From positions 186,001 to 250,000 of the forward strand of contig NZ_CP089309.1 in the NCBI RefSeq assembly GCF_021228795.1: a stretch of DNA of 64,000 nt, read 5' to 3'. The translations under genes and the position numbers were made by a program. Within the stretch, counting starts at the first letter, position 1, and every line of letters starts with the position of its first letter. The stretch comes from Thiocapsa bogorovii (GTDB taxonomy: Bacteria; Pseudomonadota; Gammaproteobacteria; Chromatiales; Chromatiaceae). This document shows positions 18,540 to 27,664 of the stretch, piece by piece. Below the pieces are notes generated by a model that was given only the letters and a program-made list of their open reading frames with translations, did not search any database and was not told where the DNA came from.

Positions 18540-21214
18540 AGCACCTTGCTGACCCATTTGACCGCCATGTCTTGCGGATCGCTCTCGATGCGGAATCCAA
18601 GCGATTTGACCAAGGCCAGCATCCGACTGTTGGCGCTCAGCACCTCGCCGTCCATCACGCGAAAGCCGCGCGAGCGGGCGTTCTGCATCAGCGAACGCAT
18701 CAACCGTGCACCAATCCCGAGGTTTCGCCAGGTATCGGAGACCACGATCGCGAACTCGCAGGCCTCGCCGCCCGGTCGTGCCATGTAGCGGGCCACCCCG
18801 ACCTGGACGTCGGACCCGTCGTGCTCGACCACCCCGATCAGGGCCATCTCGCGGTCGTAGTCGATCTGGGTGAAGCGCACCAGCATCTCGGGCGTCAGCT
18901 CCTTAATCGCCTGCATGAACCTGAAATACTTGGTCTGCTCCGAAAGCCCCCGAACGAACTCCTGCTCCATCTGGGCATCTTCCGGGCGAATCGGGCGAAT
19001 CACCAGATCCTTACCGTCCGGCAACTGGACGCGCTCGATGAGGTGACTCGGATAGGGGTGGATCGCCATGTGCCCGTAGGTCGTCTGTTGTGGCGGACGA
19101 TACTCGACCTTGATGCGCGCATCCACGGCGACGACATCCTTGTCGTTTCCGATCAGCGGGTTGATGTCCATTGAGATAATCTCCGGCAACTCGCAGACCA
19201 TCTCAGAAACCCGTTGAAGAATCTTCGCCAAGGCCACGCGATTCATCGGCGGCATATGCTGAAAGGCACCCATGAGACGCACGATCCGAGTGTGGTCGAT
19301 CATGGTCTGGATGATGAAGGCGTTGAGCGGCGGCAGACCGAGCGCGCGGTCCTCGAGGACCTCGACCTTGGTGCCGCCGGCACCGAAACTGATAACGGGC
19401 CCGAAGATCCGGTCCCGGGTGACACCGATCATCAGCTCACGTGCGGCTCGGGTCGAGGCCATATGCTCGACCGTGATCCCTTCCATCCGGGCGTCCGGAC
19501 GCAGCCGCTTGGCACGCTCGACGATCTCGGTGAAGGTCCGACGGACCGATTGGGCATCGTCGATATTCAGACGCACGCCGTCGACGTCGGACTTGTGCTC
19601 CAAATCCGGCGAGTTGATCTTCATCACCACCGGGAACCCCAGGGCTTGAGCCGCCATGAGCGCCTCGTTCGGCGTGCGGGTCAACACCGCCTGCATCGTC
19701 GGGATGCGGAACGCCGAGAGGATCGCCTTCGCCTCGACCGTACCCAGGGTCTTGCGTCCCTCGGCCATCACGCCCTCGATGATCAGGCGCGCGCCCTCCA
19801 CGTCCGGTGCATCCTCCTGCGAGAGCGGGCCCGGCGACTGCATCAGCAGCTTCTGGTTGCGCTGGTGGGTGGCGAGGAAGGAGAAGGCGTCGATCGCCAC
19901 CTCCGGGCTGTCGAAGTGCGGCACGTCGTGCTCGGCCAAGAGCTCTTGGGCCTCGGCGACCCGCTTCCCGCCCATCCAACAGGCGAGCACCGGCTTGCGG
20001 CTGTCCTTGGTCGCCGCGATGACCTGCTCGGCAGTCGCAACGGGATCTCCGAACACCAAGGGCGCCAAGATGACGAGCACCCCGTCGACATCCGGATCCG
20101 CGAGACAGGCGTCGAGGGCCATCCGATAGCGCTCCGGCGGGGCGTCGCCGATGATGTCGATGGGGTTGCCGTGGGACCAATGGTCGGGCAAGGCCTTCTC
20201 GAGCATCTGACGTGTCGGATCGCTGATCTGCGCGAGCGAGAGCCCGAGCTCGACGATGCGATCCGCGGCCAGCACGCCCGGGCCGCCGCCGTTGGTGATG
20301 ACGGCGATGCGGTCGCCCGCCAGACGCCGCCGCGTGCCGAAGACCTGGGCGGCCGCGAACAATTGATCGAGGTTGGAGACCTGCACCACGCCAGCACGCT
20401 CGGTGACGGCGCGGAACACGTCCGCGGAGCCGACATAGGCGCCGGTGTGCGACTTGACCGCGCGAGTCCCCGCCGGATGCCGCCCCGCCTTGACCACCAC
20501 CACGGGTTTCAAGCGCGCCGCCGCACGCAGCCCGCTCATGAAATGGCGCGCGTTGCGAATCCCCTCCACGTAGAGCAGGATGCATTGCGTCTGACTGTCC
20601 AGAGCGAGATAGTCGAGCACGTCCCCGAAATCGACATCGGCCGCCGCGCCCAGCGAGACCATCGCCGAGAAACCGATCCGTCGACGCTCCGACCAATCGA
20701 TCATCGCCGTGCAGATGGCACCGGATTGCGAGACCAGGGCCACGTTGCCACGACGCGGAAGATCCTGGCCGACGCTTGCGTTCAGCCCGTGTTGCGGGCG
20801 CATCGCCCCGATGCAGTTGGGTCCGAGCACGCGGATGCGGTTGTTCCGGGCCGCCTCGACCATGCGTTCCTGAAGGTTGATCCCGCGTTCGCCGTACTCG
20901 CCGAAACCGGCGGAATGGACCACCGCAACCTTGACCCCGTAGCCGCCGCACTGATTGAGGATTGCAGGGACGCGATCGGCCGGCGTAGCGATCAGTGCCA
21001 GGTCGACATGCTTGTCGAGCTGGCCCAAGTCGCGATAGCAAGGTTCCCCGGCCACCTCCTTGTACTTGGGATTGATCGCGTAAGCATTGCCTTTGAAGCC
21101 ACCGGCCAGCAGATTGCGAAACACCATGCCGCCGATGGACCCCTCGCTGTCGCTGGCGCCGAAGACCGCAACGGCAGTCGGCGTGAAGAGTTGTTCGATG
21201 TCGGATACGCGCAT
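18536..21214 (-). CDS. patZ: Bifunctional acyl-CoA synthetase-like / GNAT protein acetyltransferase (PatZ type)
   Basis: An 892-residue protein, close to the length of E. coli PatZ. The order is: CoA-binding Rossmann domain (1-~130, VFGASDSEGSIGG), succinyl-CoA-ligase-like domains (~150-450), an ATP-grasp-like domain (~480-700), then a GNAT acetyltransferase domain (~725-890) with VVSDTWRNLGIGARLM as the acetyl-CoA-binding motif. PatZ/Pat enzymes acetylate acetyl-CoA synthetase and other lysines. The synthetase-like half is usually regulatory. GGAGGG precedes ATG 21214. It is divergent from an HDAC-family deacetylase gene, suggesting a matched acetylation pair. Its stop codon is in a repeat element. 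Confidence 0.9.
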   Translation of the reverse strand: MRVSDIEQLFTPTAVAVFGASDSEGSIGGMVFRNLLAGGFKGNAYAINPKYKEVAGEPCYRDLGQLDKHVDLALIATPADRVPAILNQCGGYGVKVAVVHSAGFGEYGERGINLQERMVEAARNNRIRVLGPNCIGAMRPQHGLNASVGQDLPRRGNVALVSQSGAICTAMIDWSERRRIGFSAMVSLGAAADVDFGDVLDYLALDSQTQCILLYVEGIRNARHFMSGLRAAARLKPVVVVKAGRHPAGTRAVKSHTGAYVGSADVFRAVTERAGVVQVSNLDQLFAAAQVFGTRRRLAGDRIAVITNGGGPGVLAADRIVELGLSLAQISDPTRQMLEKALPDHWSHGNPIDIIGDAPPERYRMALDACLADPDVDGVLVILAPLVFGDPVATAEQVIAATKDSRKPVLACWMGGKRVAEAQELLAEHDVPHFDSPEVAIDAFSFLATHQRNQKLLMQSPGPLSQEDAPDVEGARLIIEGVMAEGRKTLGTVEAKAILSAFRIPTMQAVLTRTPNEALMAAQALGFPVVMKINSPDLEHKSDVDGVRLNIDDAQSVRRTFTEIVERAKRLRPDARMEGITVEHMASTRAARELMIGVTRDRIFGPVISFGAGGTKVEVLEDRALGLPPLNAFIIQTMIDHTRIVRLMGAFQHMPPMNRVALAKILQRVSEMVCELPEIISMDINPLIGNDKDVVAVDARIKVEYRPPQQTTYGHMAIHPYPSHLIERVQLPDGKDLVIRPIRPEDAQMEQEFVRGLSEQTKYFRFMQAIKELTPEMLVRFTQIDYDREMALIGVVEHDGSDVQVGVARYMARPGGEACEFAIVVSDTWRNLGIGARLMRSLMQNARSRGFRVMDGEVLSANSRMLALVKSLGFRIESDPQDMAVKWVSKVL

Positions 21215-21248
21215 GGAATCGCCCTCCCGGGCAATAAAAAGGATTAAG

Positions 21249-21345
21249 CTAAACCGCGTTCGAAACGGGTCTGGCGCGATACGCGCAGGTCCTGCATCGA
21301 CTCGGCCTCCGATGCATCCACAGGTGTCGGCGTCGACGCGTTTCG
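21249..21345. repeat. AACCGCGTC-type inverted-repeat element, copy 3 (divergent)
   Basis: The left end is TAAACCGCGTTCGAAAC and the right end GTCGACGCGTTTCGAA; the right arm has lost bases. About 97 bp, longer than the typical 85-87 bp. It sits between the divergent patZ and deacetylase genes, so it is the only good copy in a promoter region. Confidence 0.55.
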
Positions 21346-21464
21346 AAGATGAAAAAATTGGATTCAGGGATTCGACAGGGGCGCGAACGCGCGCCGAACG
21401 ACAACGAGAATTGCCCGGGCGCCGTCAGGGTCCCGTGCGCGATCAAAGCCTTGAGGACCTTCGC

Positions 21465-22397
21465 ATGAACCTCGCCTTCGTCTCTCATCCCGCTTGTCAG
21501 CAGCACAAGATGGGCGCGCACCATCCCGAATGTCCCGAGCGGCTCTACGCCATCCAGGACCGCATGATCGCCTCGGGGATGGAGATGCTGGTGACGCATT
21601 ACGACGCTCCCGAGGCGAGCGTGGCGCAGCTGGGCCGCGTGCACGACGCGGACTATATTCAGGGGCTGATCGAGGCCGCACCCGAGGTCGACGACGTCCT
21701 GGTCTGGGTCGACGGCGACACCGCCATGAACAGCCACACCCTGCCGGCAGCCCTGCGCTCGGCCGGAGGGGCCATTCTCGGGGTCGACCTGGTGATGAGC
21801 GAAAAACACCACGCTGCCTTCTGTTGCGTCCGTCCGCCGGGCCATCATGCCGGACGGCGTTCGGCCGGAGGGTTCTGCCTCTTCAACAATGTCGCCGTCG
21901 GCGCCGCACATGCCATGGCGGAGCACGGCATCGAGCGCATCGCCATCGTCGATTTCGACGTTCACCACGGCAACGGAACCGAGGAGATCTTCATCGGCGA
22001 CGAGCGGGTGCTCTTTTGCTCGAGCTTCCAGCATCCCTTCTATCCAGGCAGCGGCGCCGACACCAAGGCGCCCAACATCCTCAATCTTCCGTTGCCCCGA
22101 CTGACCGACGGAGCCGCCTACCGGGCGGCTGTCGAGGCCGCCTGGCTGCCCAAGCTCGACGCCTTCGCACCCCAACTGGTCATGATCTCTGCAGGGTTCG
22201 ACGGACACGCCGAGGACGACATGGCGCACTTCAATCTGCGCGAGCCCGATTATGCCTGGATCACGCGCGAGCTCCACCTGCTGGCACGCCGGCATGCGCA
22301 CGAGCGCGTCGTGTCCTGTCTGGAAGGCGGCTACAGCCTATCCGCACTTGGACGCAGCGTGAGTACGCATGTCGATGAGTTGATCGGGCATGCGTGA
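21465..22397 (+). CDS. Histone deacetylase-family protein (class II-like deacetylase)
   Basis: A 310-residue zinc-dependent deacetylase of the arginase/HDAC fold. Key motifs in order are HPECPERL, RPPGHHA (His-His charge relay), FCLFNNVAVGA, the metal-binding IVDFDVHHGNGT, SAGFDGH with the second metal Asp, and LEGGYS. Bacterial members deacetylate acetyl-lysine, acetoin-related or polyamine substrates. Divergent placement next to patZ suggests reversal of protein acetylation, as AcuA/AcuC do in Bacillus (inference). GAGGA lies upstream of ATG 21465. The frame is open to 21087 but that part runs through the repeat and patZ. Confidence 0.92.
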   Translation: MNLAFVSHPACQQHKMGAHHPECPERLYAIQDRMIASGMEMLVTHYDAPEASVAQLGRVHDADYIQGLIEAAPEVDDVLVWVDGDTAMNSHTLPAALRSAGGAILGVDLVMSEKHHAAFCCVRPPGHHAGRRSAGGFCLFNNVAVGAAHAMAEHGIERIAIVDFDVHHGNGTEEIFIGDERVLFCSSFQHPFYPGSGADTKAPNILNLPLPRLTDGAAYRAAVEAAWLPKLDAFAPQLVMISAGFDGHAEDDMAHFNLREPDYAWITRELHLLARRHAHERVVSCLEGGYSLSALGRSVSTHVDELIGHA

Positions 22398-22674
22398 TGC
22401 CCTTGCCGCGAAGCGGATCGGCATCGAGAGGGGTCATCCCGCCAACCTGTTGCATTGCAGCATTAGGATAGAGAGGTCCCGCCCGCGCCGCAATGCCGAT
22501 CATGAGCCGATCACGCTTGCGGTGCGCTGCGCCCGTGAGATGGAGCCGGGGTTGTCATCCGAACCGACCGGCCTGACCTTCCGAGAACCGTGGCGGTGGC
22601 CCGTCTTCCGAGGCGCCTGACCGCCGCATATGACCTGTTACCGAGCTCAGTCAACCACCGGATCGGAGAGACTC

Positions 22675-23460
22675 ATGAGAAGACCATCGACCCACATGGC
22701 CGCGTTGTTCCTCTGCGCCCCCCTCGTTGCAGGCGCAGCCATCCAGACCGAGCGCGTTGAATATCGCGACGGCGACACCGTCCTCACGGGCTACCTCAGC
22801 TACGACGACTCGATCGAGGGCAAACGTCCCGGGGTGCTCGTCATCCATGAATGGTGGGGCCTGAACGACTACGCGAAGAAACGCGCGGAGATGCTCGCCG
22901 AGCTGGGTTACGTCGCCTTCGCCGCCGACATGTACGGCGACAACAAGGTGACGGAGCACGCACCCGACGCCCAGGGCTGGATGCAGCAGATCACGGCCAA
23001 TCAGTCCGCCTGGCAGCAGCGCGCCATGGCCGGACTCGATACCCTGAAGGCCAGCGACCGCGTCGATACCGAAAAGCTTGCCGCCATCGGCTACTGCTTC
23101 GGCGGCGCCACCGTGATGCAGATGGCCTATGCCGGTGCCGATCTCGACGGCGTCGCGAGCTTCCACGGCTCGCTGCCCCCGGCCAGCAATGTGGAACCCG
23201 GCACCATCAAGCCCAGCGTCCTGGTTGCCCACGGCGAGGCCGACAGTTTCGTTCCGCCCGAGCGCATCGCCGCCTTTAAAGAAGGGCTCGACGCCGCCGG
23301 GGCCGATTGGCAGATGATCATCTATTCCGGGGCACGCCACGGTTTCACCAATCCGGGCGCCGCCGCCTACGGAATGGACGCACTCGCCTACGACCCCAAG
23401 GCCGATGCGCGGTCTTGGACACTGATGCAGGGGTTCTTCGACGAGATCTTCTCGGACTGA
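22675..23460 (+). CDS. Secreted dienelactone hydrolase-family alpha/beta hydrolase
   Basis: A 261-residue alpha/beta hydrolase. A signal peptide (about residues 1-22, cleavage near VAGA/AIQ) indicates periplasmic location. The family shows HEWWGLND, the nucleophile elbow GYCFGGAT with catalytic Cys, GEADSFVP with the Asp and RHGF with the His. Dienelactone hydrolases open lactone rings in chloroaromatic breakdown, but many paralogues, including exported ones, have unknown substrates. CGGAGAG precedes ATG 22675. The TGA stop is inside the inverted-repeat element at 23458. Confidence 0.88.
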   Translation: MRRPSTHMAALFLCAPLVAGAAIQTERVEYRDGDTVLTGYLSYDDSIEGKRPGVLVIHEWWGLNDYAKKRAEMLAELGYVAFAADMYGDNKVTEHAPDAQGWMQQITANQSAWQQRAMAGLDTLKASDRVDTEKLAAIGYCFGGATVMQMAYAGADLDGVASFHGSLPPASNVEPGTIKPSVLVAHGEADSFVPPERIAAFKEGLDAAGADWQMIIYSGARHGFTNPGAAAYGMDALAYDPKADARSWTLMQGFFDEIFSD

Positions 23461-23542
23461 ACCGCGTCCGGCGGGGTATTCTCGCTTGTCGTTCGGGCTG
23501 GGATTCTTGCGGCTCATAATCGTCGGTGGTGACGCGGTTCAG
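23458..23542. repeat. AACCGCGTC-type inverted-repeat element, copy 4
   Basis: 85 bp bounded by TGAACCGCGTCC and GACGCGGTTCA. The first three bases are the TGA stop of the dienelactone hydrolase gene. Confidence 0.75.
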
Positions 23543-23597
23543 CATGACGAAATCCTTGGGCCATTCCCCCGATGACCGCATACCGAGCCCACGAAGT

Positions 23598-23738
23598 GGG
23601 TCGGGCTTCAGCCCGACAGCGGCGTATCAGGTTAACAATCGGGTCGGCTTCAGCCCGACGAAGCGGAAGGAACGCCGATAAAGCCGGGTCGGACTCAAGT
23701 CCGACCCACGCCGGATCGGTCGGACCTGAGTCCGACCC
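23598..23738. repeat. Array of four TCGG-palindromes
   Basis: Four imperfect palindromes stand in tandem: GGGTCGGGCTTCAGCCCGAC at 23598-23617, a variant at 23641-23659, GGTCGGACTCAAGTCCGACC around 23687-23706, and a fourth at 23718-23738. Spacers are 17-43 bases and not conserved. Related palindromes recur at 40283-40341 and 54916-54986. The rest of the 376-base intergenic region has no recognised gene. Confidence 0.8.
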
Positions 23739-23836
23739 ACACCGGATCGCTGAACCTCGGTGACTCCAGAGAGCGAACCGCTCGCTCGCAACCATCCCGC
23801 AATCCGATTGCAATCGAAACCAGACCTGACGCATCC

Positions 23837-25282
23837 ATGCCGAGCACCGTTATCCTCTGGCTTCGTCGCGACCTGCGTCTCGACGACAACCCCGCGCTCC
23901 AAGCGGCCTTGCACGGCTGCGACACACTCCTCCCCGTCTATGTCCACGACCCGGACTCGGATGCGCCTTGGGCGCCTGGCGCAGCGAGCCGGTGGTGGCT
24001 GCACGGCAGCCTGACGAGCATGGATCGGGCTCTACGCACCCTCGGCAGCCGGCTACTGATCGCACGCGGGGAAAGCCTGGCCGAGCTGCGCCGTATCGTC
24101 GCCGCGACCGGCGCCACACGCATCCACTGGAACCGCCTTTATGATCCGACGTCGCGCAAACGCGACGGCCAGATCAAGCAAGCGTTGCGGACCGATGGCC
24201 TTCGGGTGGAGAGCCACAACGCATCCCTTCTGTTCGAGCCCTGGGAGATCGCCACCGGCAACGGCGAGCCCTACCGGGTCTTCACCGCCTTCTGGCGTCG
24301 GTGCGCCGCTCGGCTTTCCGAGGTGCCCCCCTTGCGCGCTCCGGCGGCCTTGCCGCCGCCTCCCGACAGTCTCGACGCGCTGCCCCTCGAACGCCTGGGC
24401 CTGCTGCCGACGATCCCGTGGGACGCGGGAATGCGCGAGGCCTGGACGCCCGGCGAGACCGCCGCGCTCGAGCAAGCCCGCGCCTTCGTGCACGACCGCA
24501 TCCAGGGCTACGCAAACGAGCGCGACCTGCCAGCCCAAGCCGGGACATCCGCGCTGTCGCCGCACCTGCACTTCGGCGAGATCGGTCCACGTCGGATCCT
24601 CGCCATGGTCAGGGAGCAGTGGGGCGACCCGAGCGCCGATCCGGTTGAACCCTTCGTGCGCGAGATCGGCTGGCGCGAATTCGCTCACCATCTGATTTAT
24701 CACTACCCGCACACCACCGACGAGCCGCTGGATCGGCGCTTCGCCGCTCTGCCCTGGCGTGAAGACGATGCCGATCGGATGCTCCGGGCCTGGCAGCGCG
24801 GAGCGACCGGTATCCCTTTGGTCGATGCCGGTATGCGCCAGCTTTGGCACACCGGCTGGATGCACAATCGGGTGCGCATGGTCGTCGCCTCCTTCCTGAC
24901 CAAGAACCTGCGCCTGCCCTGGCAGGCCGGTGCACGCTGGTTCTGGGACACCCTGGTCGATGCGGATCTCGCCGCCAACAGCCTCGGCTGGCAATGGAGC
25001 GCCGGCTGCGGAGCCGACGCGGCGCCGTATTTCCGCATCTTCAATCCGGTCCTGCAGGGGGAGCGTTTCGACAAGACGGGGACCTACGTCCGGCGCTGGT
25101 GCCCGGAGCTGGCACGCCTGCCGGACAAGTACATCCATCAACCCTGGACCGCCCCGAGCGCCCTGCTCGATCACGCCGGCATTCGGATCGGGCGCGACTA
25201 CCCGGCCCCGATTGTGGATCTCAAGGCATCGCGCGAGGCGGCTCTGGCGGCCTACGAGGTCGTCAAGTCGGCGGGGCGCTGA
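23837..25282 (+). CDS. phrB: Deoxyribodipyrimidine photolyase (class I CPD photolyase)
   Basis: A 481-residue light-driven DNA repair enzyme. The N-terminal antenna domain begins VILWLRRDLRLDDNPAL; the FAD domain contains GYANERDLPA, SPHLHFGEI, GWREFAHHLIYHYP and NSLGWQWSAGCGADAAPYFR. The asparagine and tryptophan residues that contact FAD and the pyrimidine dimer in class I enzymes lie in these motifs. Length is normal. It converges on tatD with a 20-base overlap at the 3' ends. The antenna chromophore (MTHF or deazaflavin) cannot be told by eye. Confidence 0.95.
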   Translation: MPSTVILWLRRDLRLDDNPALQAALHGCDTLLPVYVHDPDSDAPWAPGAASRWWLHGSLTSMDRALRTLGSRLLIARGESLAELRRIVAATGATRIHWNRLYDPTSRKRDGQIKQALRTDGLRVESHNASLLFEPWEIATGNGEPYRVFTAFWRRCAARLSEVPPLRAPAALPPPPDSLDALPLERLGLLPTIPWDAGMREAWTPGETAALEQARAFVHDRIQGYANERDLPAQAGTSALSPHLHFGEIGPRRILAMVREQWGDPSADPVEPFVREIGWREFAHHLIYHYPHTTDEPLDRRFAALPWREDDADRMLRAWQRGATGIPLVDAGMRQLWHTGWMHNRVRMVVASFLTKNLRLPWQAGARWFWDTLVDADLAANSLGWQWSAGCGADAAPYFRIFNPVLQGERFDKTGTYVRRWCPELARLPDKYIHQPWTAPSALLDHAGIRIGRDYPAPIVDLKASREAALAAYEVVKSAGR

Positions 25283-26069
25283 GCCGGCGCGAACCGGACG
25301 GATCGATCAGGTCGAGACCCGGCAAGACCGCTCGCGCGTTGGCCGTCGTGAGGGCCGCCAAGACATCGGGCGACTCACCCCTAACCTCTGATAATGCCCG
25401 CAGAATATCGGGTAAGTACTCAGGACTATTGCGCTCTCCACGGTGTGCGGCCACCGTCATGTCCGGCGCGTCCGTCTCGAGCACGATCGCCTCGCCCGGC
25501 AACTCGGCGGCCAGACGGCGCAGACGCGAGGAGCGGGTGAAGGTCAACATCCCCCCGAAACCGAGCCGGAACCCCAGATCCAGATACTGCTGCGCCTGCT
25601 GGATGCTTCCGTTGAAGGCATGCGCGATACCGCCCTTCACGCCGACCCGCTTCAGGATCGTCAAGACGTCCTCATGCGACTTGCGTACATGCAGAAGAAC
25701 CGGCAGATCCGCCGACTTGGCGATGGACAACTGCGCTTCGAACAGGGCCTGCTGACCCGCTCGATCCAACTCCGGGAGGTAGTAATCCAGACCGATCTCG
25801 CCGACCGCGAGCGGGCGATGCTCGGTGATCGCTTGCTCCAGCTCTCGGAGATCGGAGTCACGGTGTCGGTCGAGATAAACCGGGTGCAGACCCAACGCCG
25901 GATAGAGATCGTCAGCCGAGGCGCAGAGCGCGAGCAGACCGTCCCAGCCCGCCGCATGGATCGCCGGAACCACGATCGCGGCCACGCCCGCCACCCGCGC
26001 CCGATCCAACACCCCGACCCGATCGGCATCGAACTCGGCAACATCCAAATGACAGTGTGTATCGATCAT
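25263..26069 (-). CDS. tatD: TatD-family metal-dependent hydrolase (DNase)
   Basis: A 268-residue TIM-barrel metallohydrolase. Metal ligands are in DTHCHLD (residues 3-9), GEIGLDYY, LHVRKSHED, HAFNGS and ETDAPDM. TatD-family proteins act as 3'-5' DNases in repair and as D-aminoacyl-tRNA-related hydrolases. The subfamily (TatD, YcfH, YjjV) is uncertain; the compact loops look YjjV-like. Start at 26069 begins exactly at the conserved MIDTHCHLD; the frame runs to 26165 but that part lies in repeat DNA. Confidence 0.88.
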   Translation of the reverse strand: MIDTHCHLDVAEFDADRVGVLDRARVAGVAAIVVPAIHAAGWDGLLALCASADDLYPALGLHPVYLDRHRDSDLRELEQAITEHRPLAVGEIGLDYYLPELDRAGQQALFEAQLSIAKSADLPVLLHVRKSHEDVLTILKRVGVKGGIAHAFNGSIQQAQQYLDLGFRLGFGGMLTFTRSSRLRRLAAELPGEAIVLETDAPDMTVAAHRGERNSPEYLPDILRALSEVRGESPDVLAALTTANARAVLPGLDLIDPSGSRRLSAPPT

Positions 26070-26091
26070 GAGTCGCGTCCCGGACGGCATC

Positions 26092-26172
26092 GCAGGGTGG
26101 ACAAGCGAAGCGCAGTCCGCAAGCGCCCGCGCCGAGCTCGGTGGACTTCGCTCTCGCTCAACCACCCTACAA
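26092..26172. repeat. Inverted pair of REP-like units (GTAGGGTGG type)
   Basis: GCAGGGTGGACAAGCGAAGC begins the plus-strand unit at 26092. Its minus-strand partner, reading GTAGGGTGGTTGAGCGAGAG, ends at 26172. The head-to-head arrangement with a short spacer is that of REP doublets (REPINs) mobilised by RAYT transposases. One RAYT gene is in this window at 38015-38731. Confidence 0.7.
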
Positions 26173-26200
26173 GATGGTCGTTCTTCTTCCCGAAATCACC

Positions 26201-26285
26201 TTAAGCCGCGTCCACTCCGACGCATCGGATGGGCTCAACGCAGACCCACCCGCAGCCCGTACCTTTCGCGGCAGACGCGGCTTAA
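26201..26285. repeat. AACCGCGTC-type inverted-repeat element, copy 5
   Basis: 85 bp bounded by TTAAGCCGCGTC and GACGCGGCTTAA. Both arms carry the same compensating T/C change relative to the other copies, which keeps the pairing. The right end supplies the TAA stop of the NYN-domain gene. Confidence 0.8.
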
Positions 26286-27022
26286 GCCGGCGAGCGCTGA
26301 TCGCGCACGAACAACGCCTTGTGCGGGCCGCGCCCGACCTGGCGCTCCTCGATCTCGAAGAGCTGGATCGCCTTGAGCAGCCCGCTGAGCTTGGCATAGC
26401 CGTAGTTGCGCGAGTCGAACTCCGGGCTGCGCTTGGCGATCGCCGAGCCGACGGCGCCGAGCCCGGCCCAACCGGTGTCGTCCGCCGCGCCGTCCAAGGC
26501 GGCCCGCAGCAGATTCACCAGCTTGATATCGCGCTGCAGGTCCTTGCCGCTCTTGCGCGTTGTCGAGTCGCCGGCAGCGCCCTCGCGCAGCACCTCGGTG
26601 AAGACGAACTTGTCGCACGCCGCGACGAACGGCTCGGGTGTCTTCTGCTCGCCGAACCCATAGACGGTCATGCCGGATTCGCGCAACCGCGATGCCAGGC
26701 GCGTGAAGTCGCTGTCGCTCGAGACGATGCAGAACCCGTCGAAATTGCGCGAATAGAGCAGATCCATGGCATCGATCATCATGGCCCCGTCCGTCGCGTT
26801 CTTGCCCTTGGTATAGCGAAACTGCTGCATCGGCTGGATCGAATGACGCAACAGCGTCTCCTTCCATGAACCCAGATTGGGCAGGGTCCAGTCCCCGTAA
26901 ATGCGCTTGACGTGGGCCGTGCCGTATTTCGCGACCTCGGCGAGAAGCCCCTCGACGATGCTCGCCTGGGCATTGTCGGCATCGATGAGCACGGCGAGTT
27001 TAAGGTTGGCGATGTCGGACAT
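26282..27022 (-). CDS. NYN-domain (LabA/DUF88) ribonuclease-like protein with OST-HTH/LOTUS tail
   Basis: A 246-residue protein. The NYN (PIN-like) nuclease domain occupies about residues 7-150, with acidic residues in VLIDADNAQ, TDGAMMIDAMDLL and IVSSDSDFTRLA positioned for metal-dependent RNA cleavage. The C-terminal ~75 residues (LLRAALDGAADDTGW to the end) look like an OST-HTH/LOTUS RNA-binding domain. The pairing is common in bacterial LabA-like proteins; targets are unknown. AGGAA lies 13 bases before ATG 27022. The stop codon falls in a repeat element. Confidence 0.87.
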   Translation of the reverse strand: MSDIANLKLAVLIDADNAQASIVEGLLAEVAKYGTAHVKRIYGDWTLPNLGSWKETLLRHSIQPMQQFRYTKGKNATDGAMMIDAMDLLYSRNFDGFCIVSSDSDFTRLASRLRESGMTVYGFGEQKTPEPFVAACDKFVFTEVLREGAAGDSTTRKSGKDLQRDIKLVNLLRAALDGAADDTGWAGLGAVGSAIAKRSPEFDSRNYGYAKLSGLLKAIQLFEIEERQVGRGPHKALFVRDQRSPA

Positions 27023-27121
27023 CCGCGGTTTTCCTGTCGATCGATCTTTGAATTCAGTGGATTCCGAGCAACTCGGAGCTTGCGCGTCCGGAGGGCCGAC
27101 GAGACGGGTCGCAGGTCATCG

Positions 27122-27664
27122 TCACCAGATCAGGTCGTCCGGGACCTGATAGTCGGCGTACGGATCGTCCGCGTCCTTCTCCTCCGCGGCCTTGTTGTGG
27201 ACCAGAACCAGGCTCGCATCGCGCGCAGCCACCCGGAGGGCAATCTCGGCGGGAACGACCTCGTAGAAGGCATCCTGACGGACCACGGCCAGGATTCCCG
27301 AGACCAGCTTAGAGTGCTGCTCCTTGTCGACATAGATGCGCTTGAGCGTGGTACCGTCGGTAAAGTTGAAGGCCAGATCGCCGCGATCGCGTACCACGCG
27401 GTGGGTGTGAATAAGTTGGCGAATCTCGTTTTCGGCGGCACGCAACGCCGCCTCCTCCTGACGGCGCAGATTGAGCTCGCGGTCTCGCTCGAGCTTCTCG
27501 CGACGGGCACGCTCCGCGGCCTGACGCGCCTCGTTGTCCACGGCAGTGCTCCGTGGACCGGCGTGGCGCTTGGTCTTCTTGTGTTTGGTGGAACGTGCCT
27601 GCTTGAGCTTCTGCTCGTCGACCAAGCCGGCCTTGAGCAATTGGTCCTGCAACGAGTTGCCCAC
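27122..27664 (-). CDS. DUF2058 (YaiL-like) protein
   Basis: A 180-residue protein of the DUF2058 family. It has a strongly basic N-terminus (LKQARSTKHKKTKRH), a charged coiled coil (~45-85, ERARREKLERDRELNLRRQ) and a C-terminal domain with IRQLIHTHRV and FNFTDGTTLKRIYV. Relatives are described as nucleoprotein/polynucleotide-associated; the biochemical role is unknown. The initiation codon is GTG at 27664, preceded by CGGAGA, and fits the family start MGNSLQDQLLKAGLV. It is separated from the NYN gene by about 100 bases on the same strand. Confidence 0.88.
   Translation of the reverse strand: MGNSLQDQLLKAGLVDEQKLKQARSTKHKKTKRHAGPRSTAVDNEARQAAERARREKLERDRELNLRRQEEAALRAAENEIRQLIHTHRVVRDRGDLAFNFTDGTTLKRIYVDKEQHSKLVSGILAVVRQDAFYEVVPAEIALRVAARDASLVLVHNKAAEEKDADDPYADYQVPDDLIW

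Noticed and set aside
22390-22620. 76-codon plus-strand frame after the deacetylase gene
   Set aside because: No ribosome-binding site, overlaps the deacetylase end, and has no recognisable sequence features.
23598-23738. Possible CRISPR array
   Set aside because: The four units are palindromes of differing sequence with unequal spacers of 17-43 bases, and no cas gene is near; they are REP-like hairpins. No CRISPR array was found in the window.
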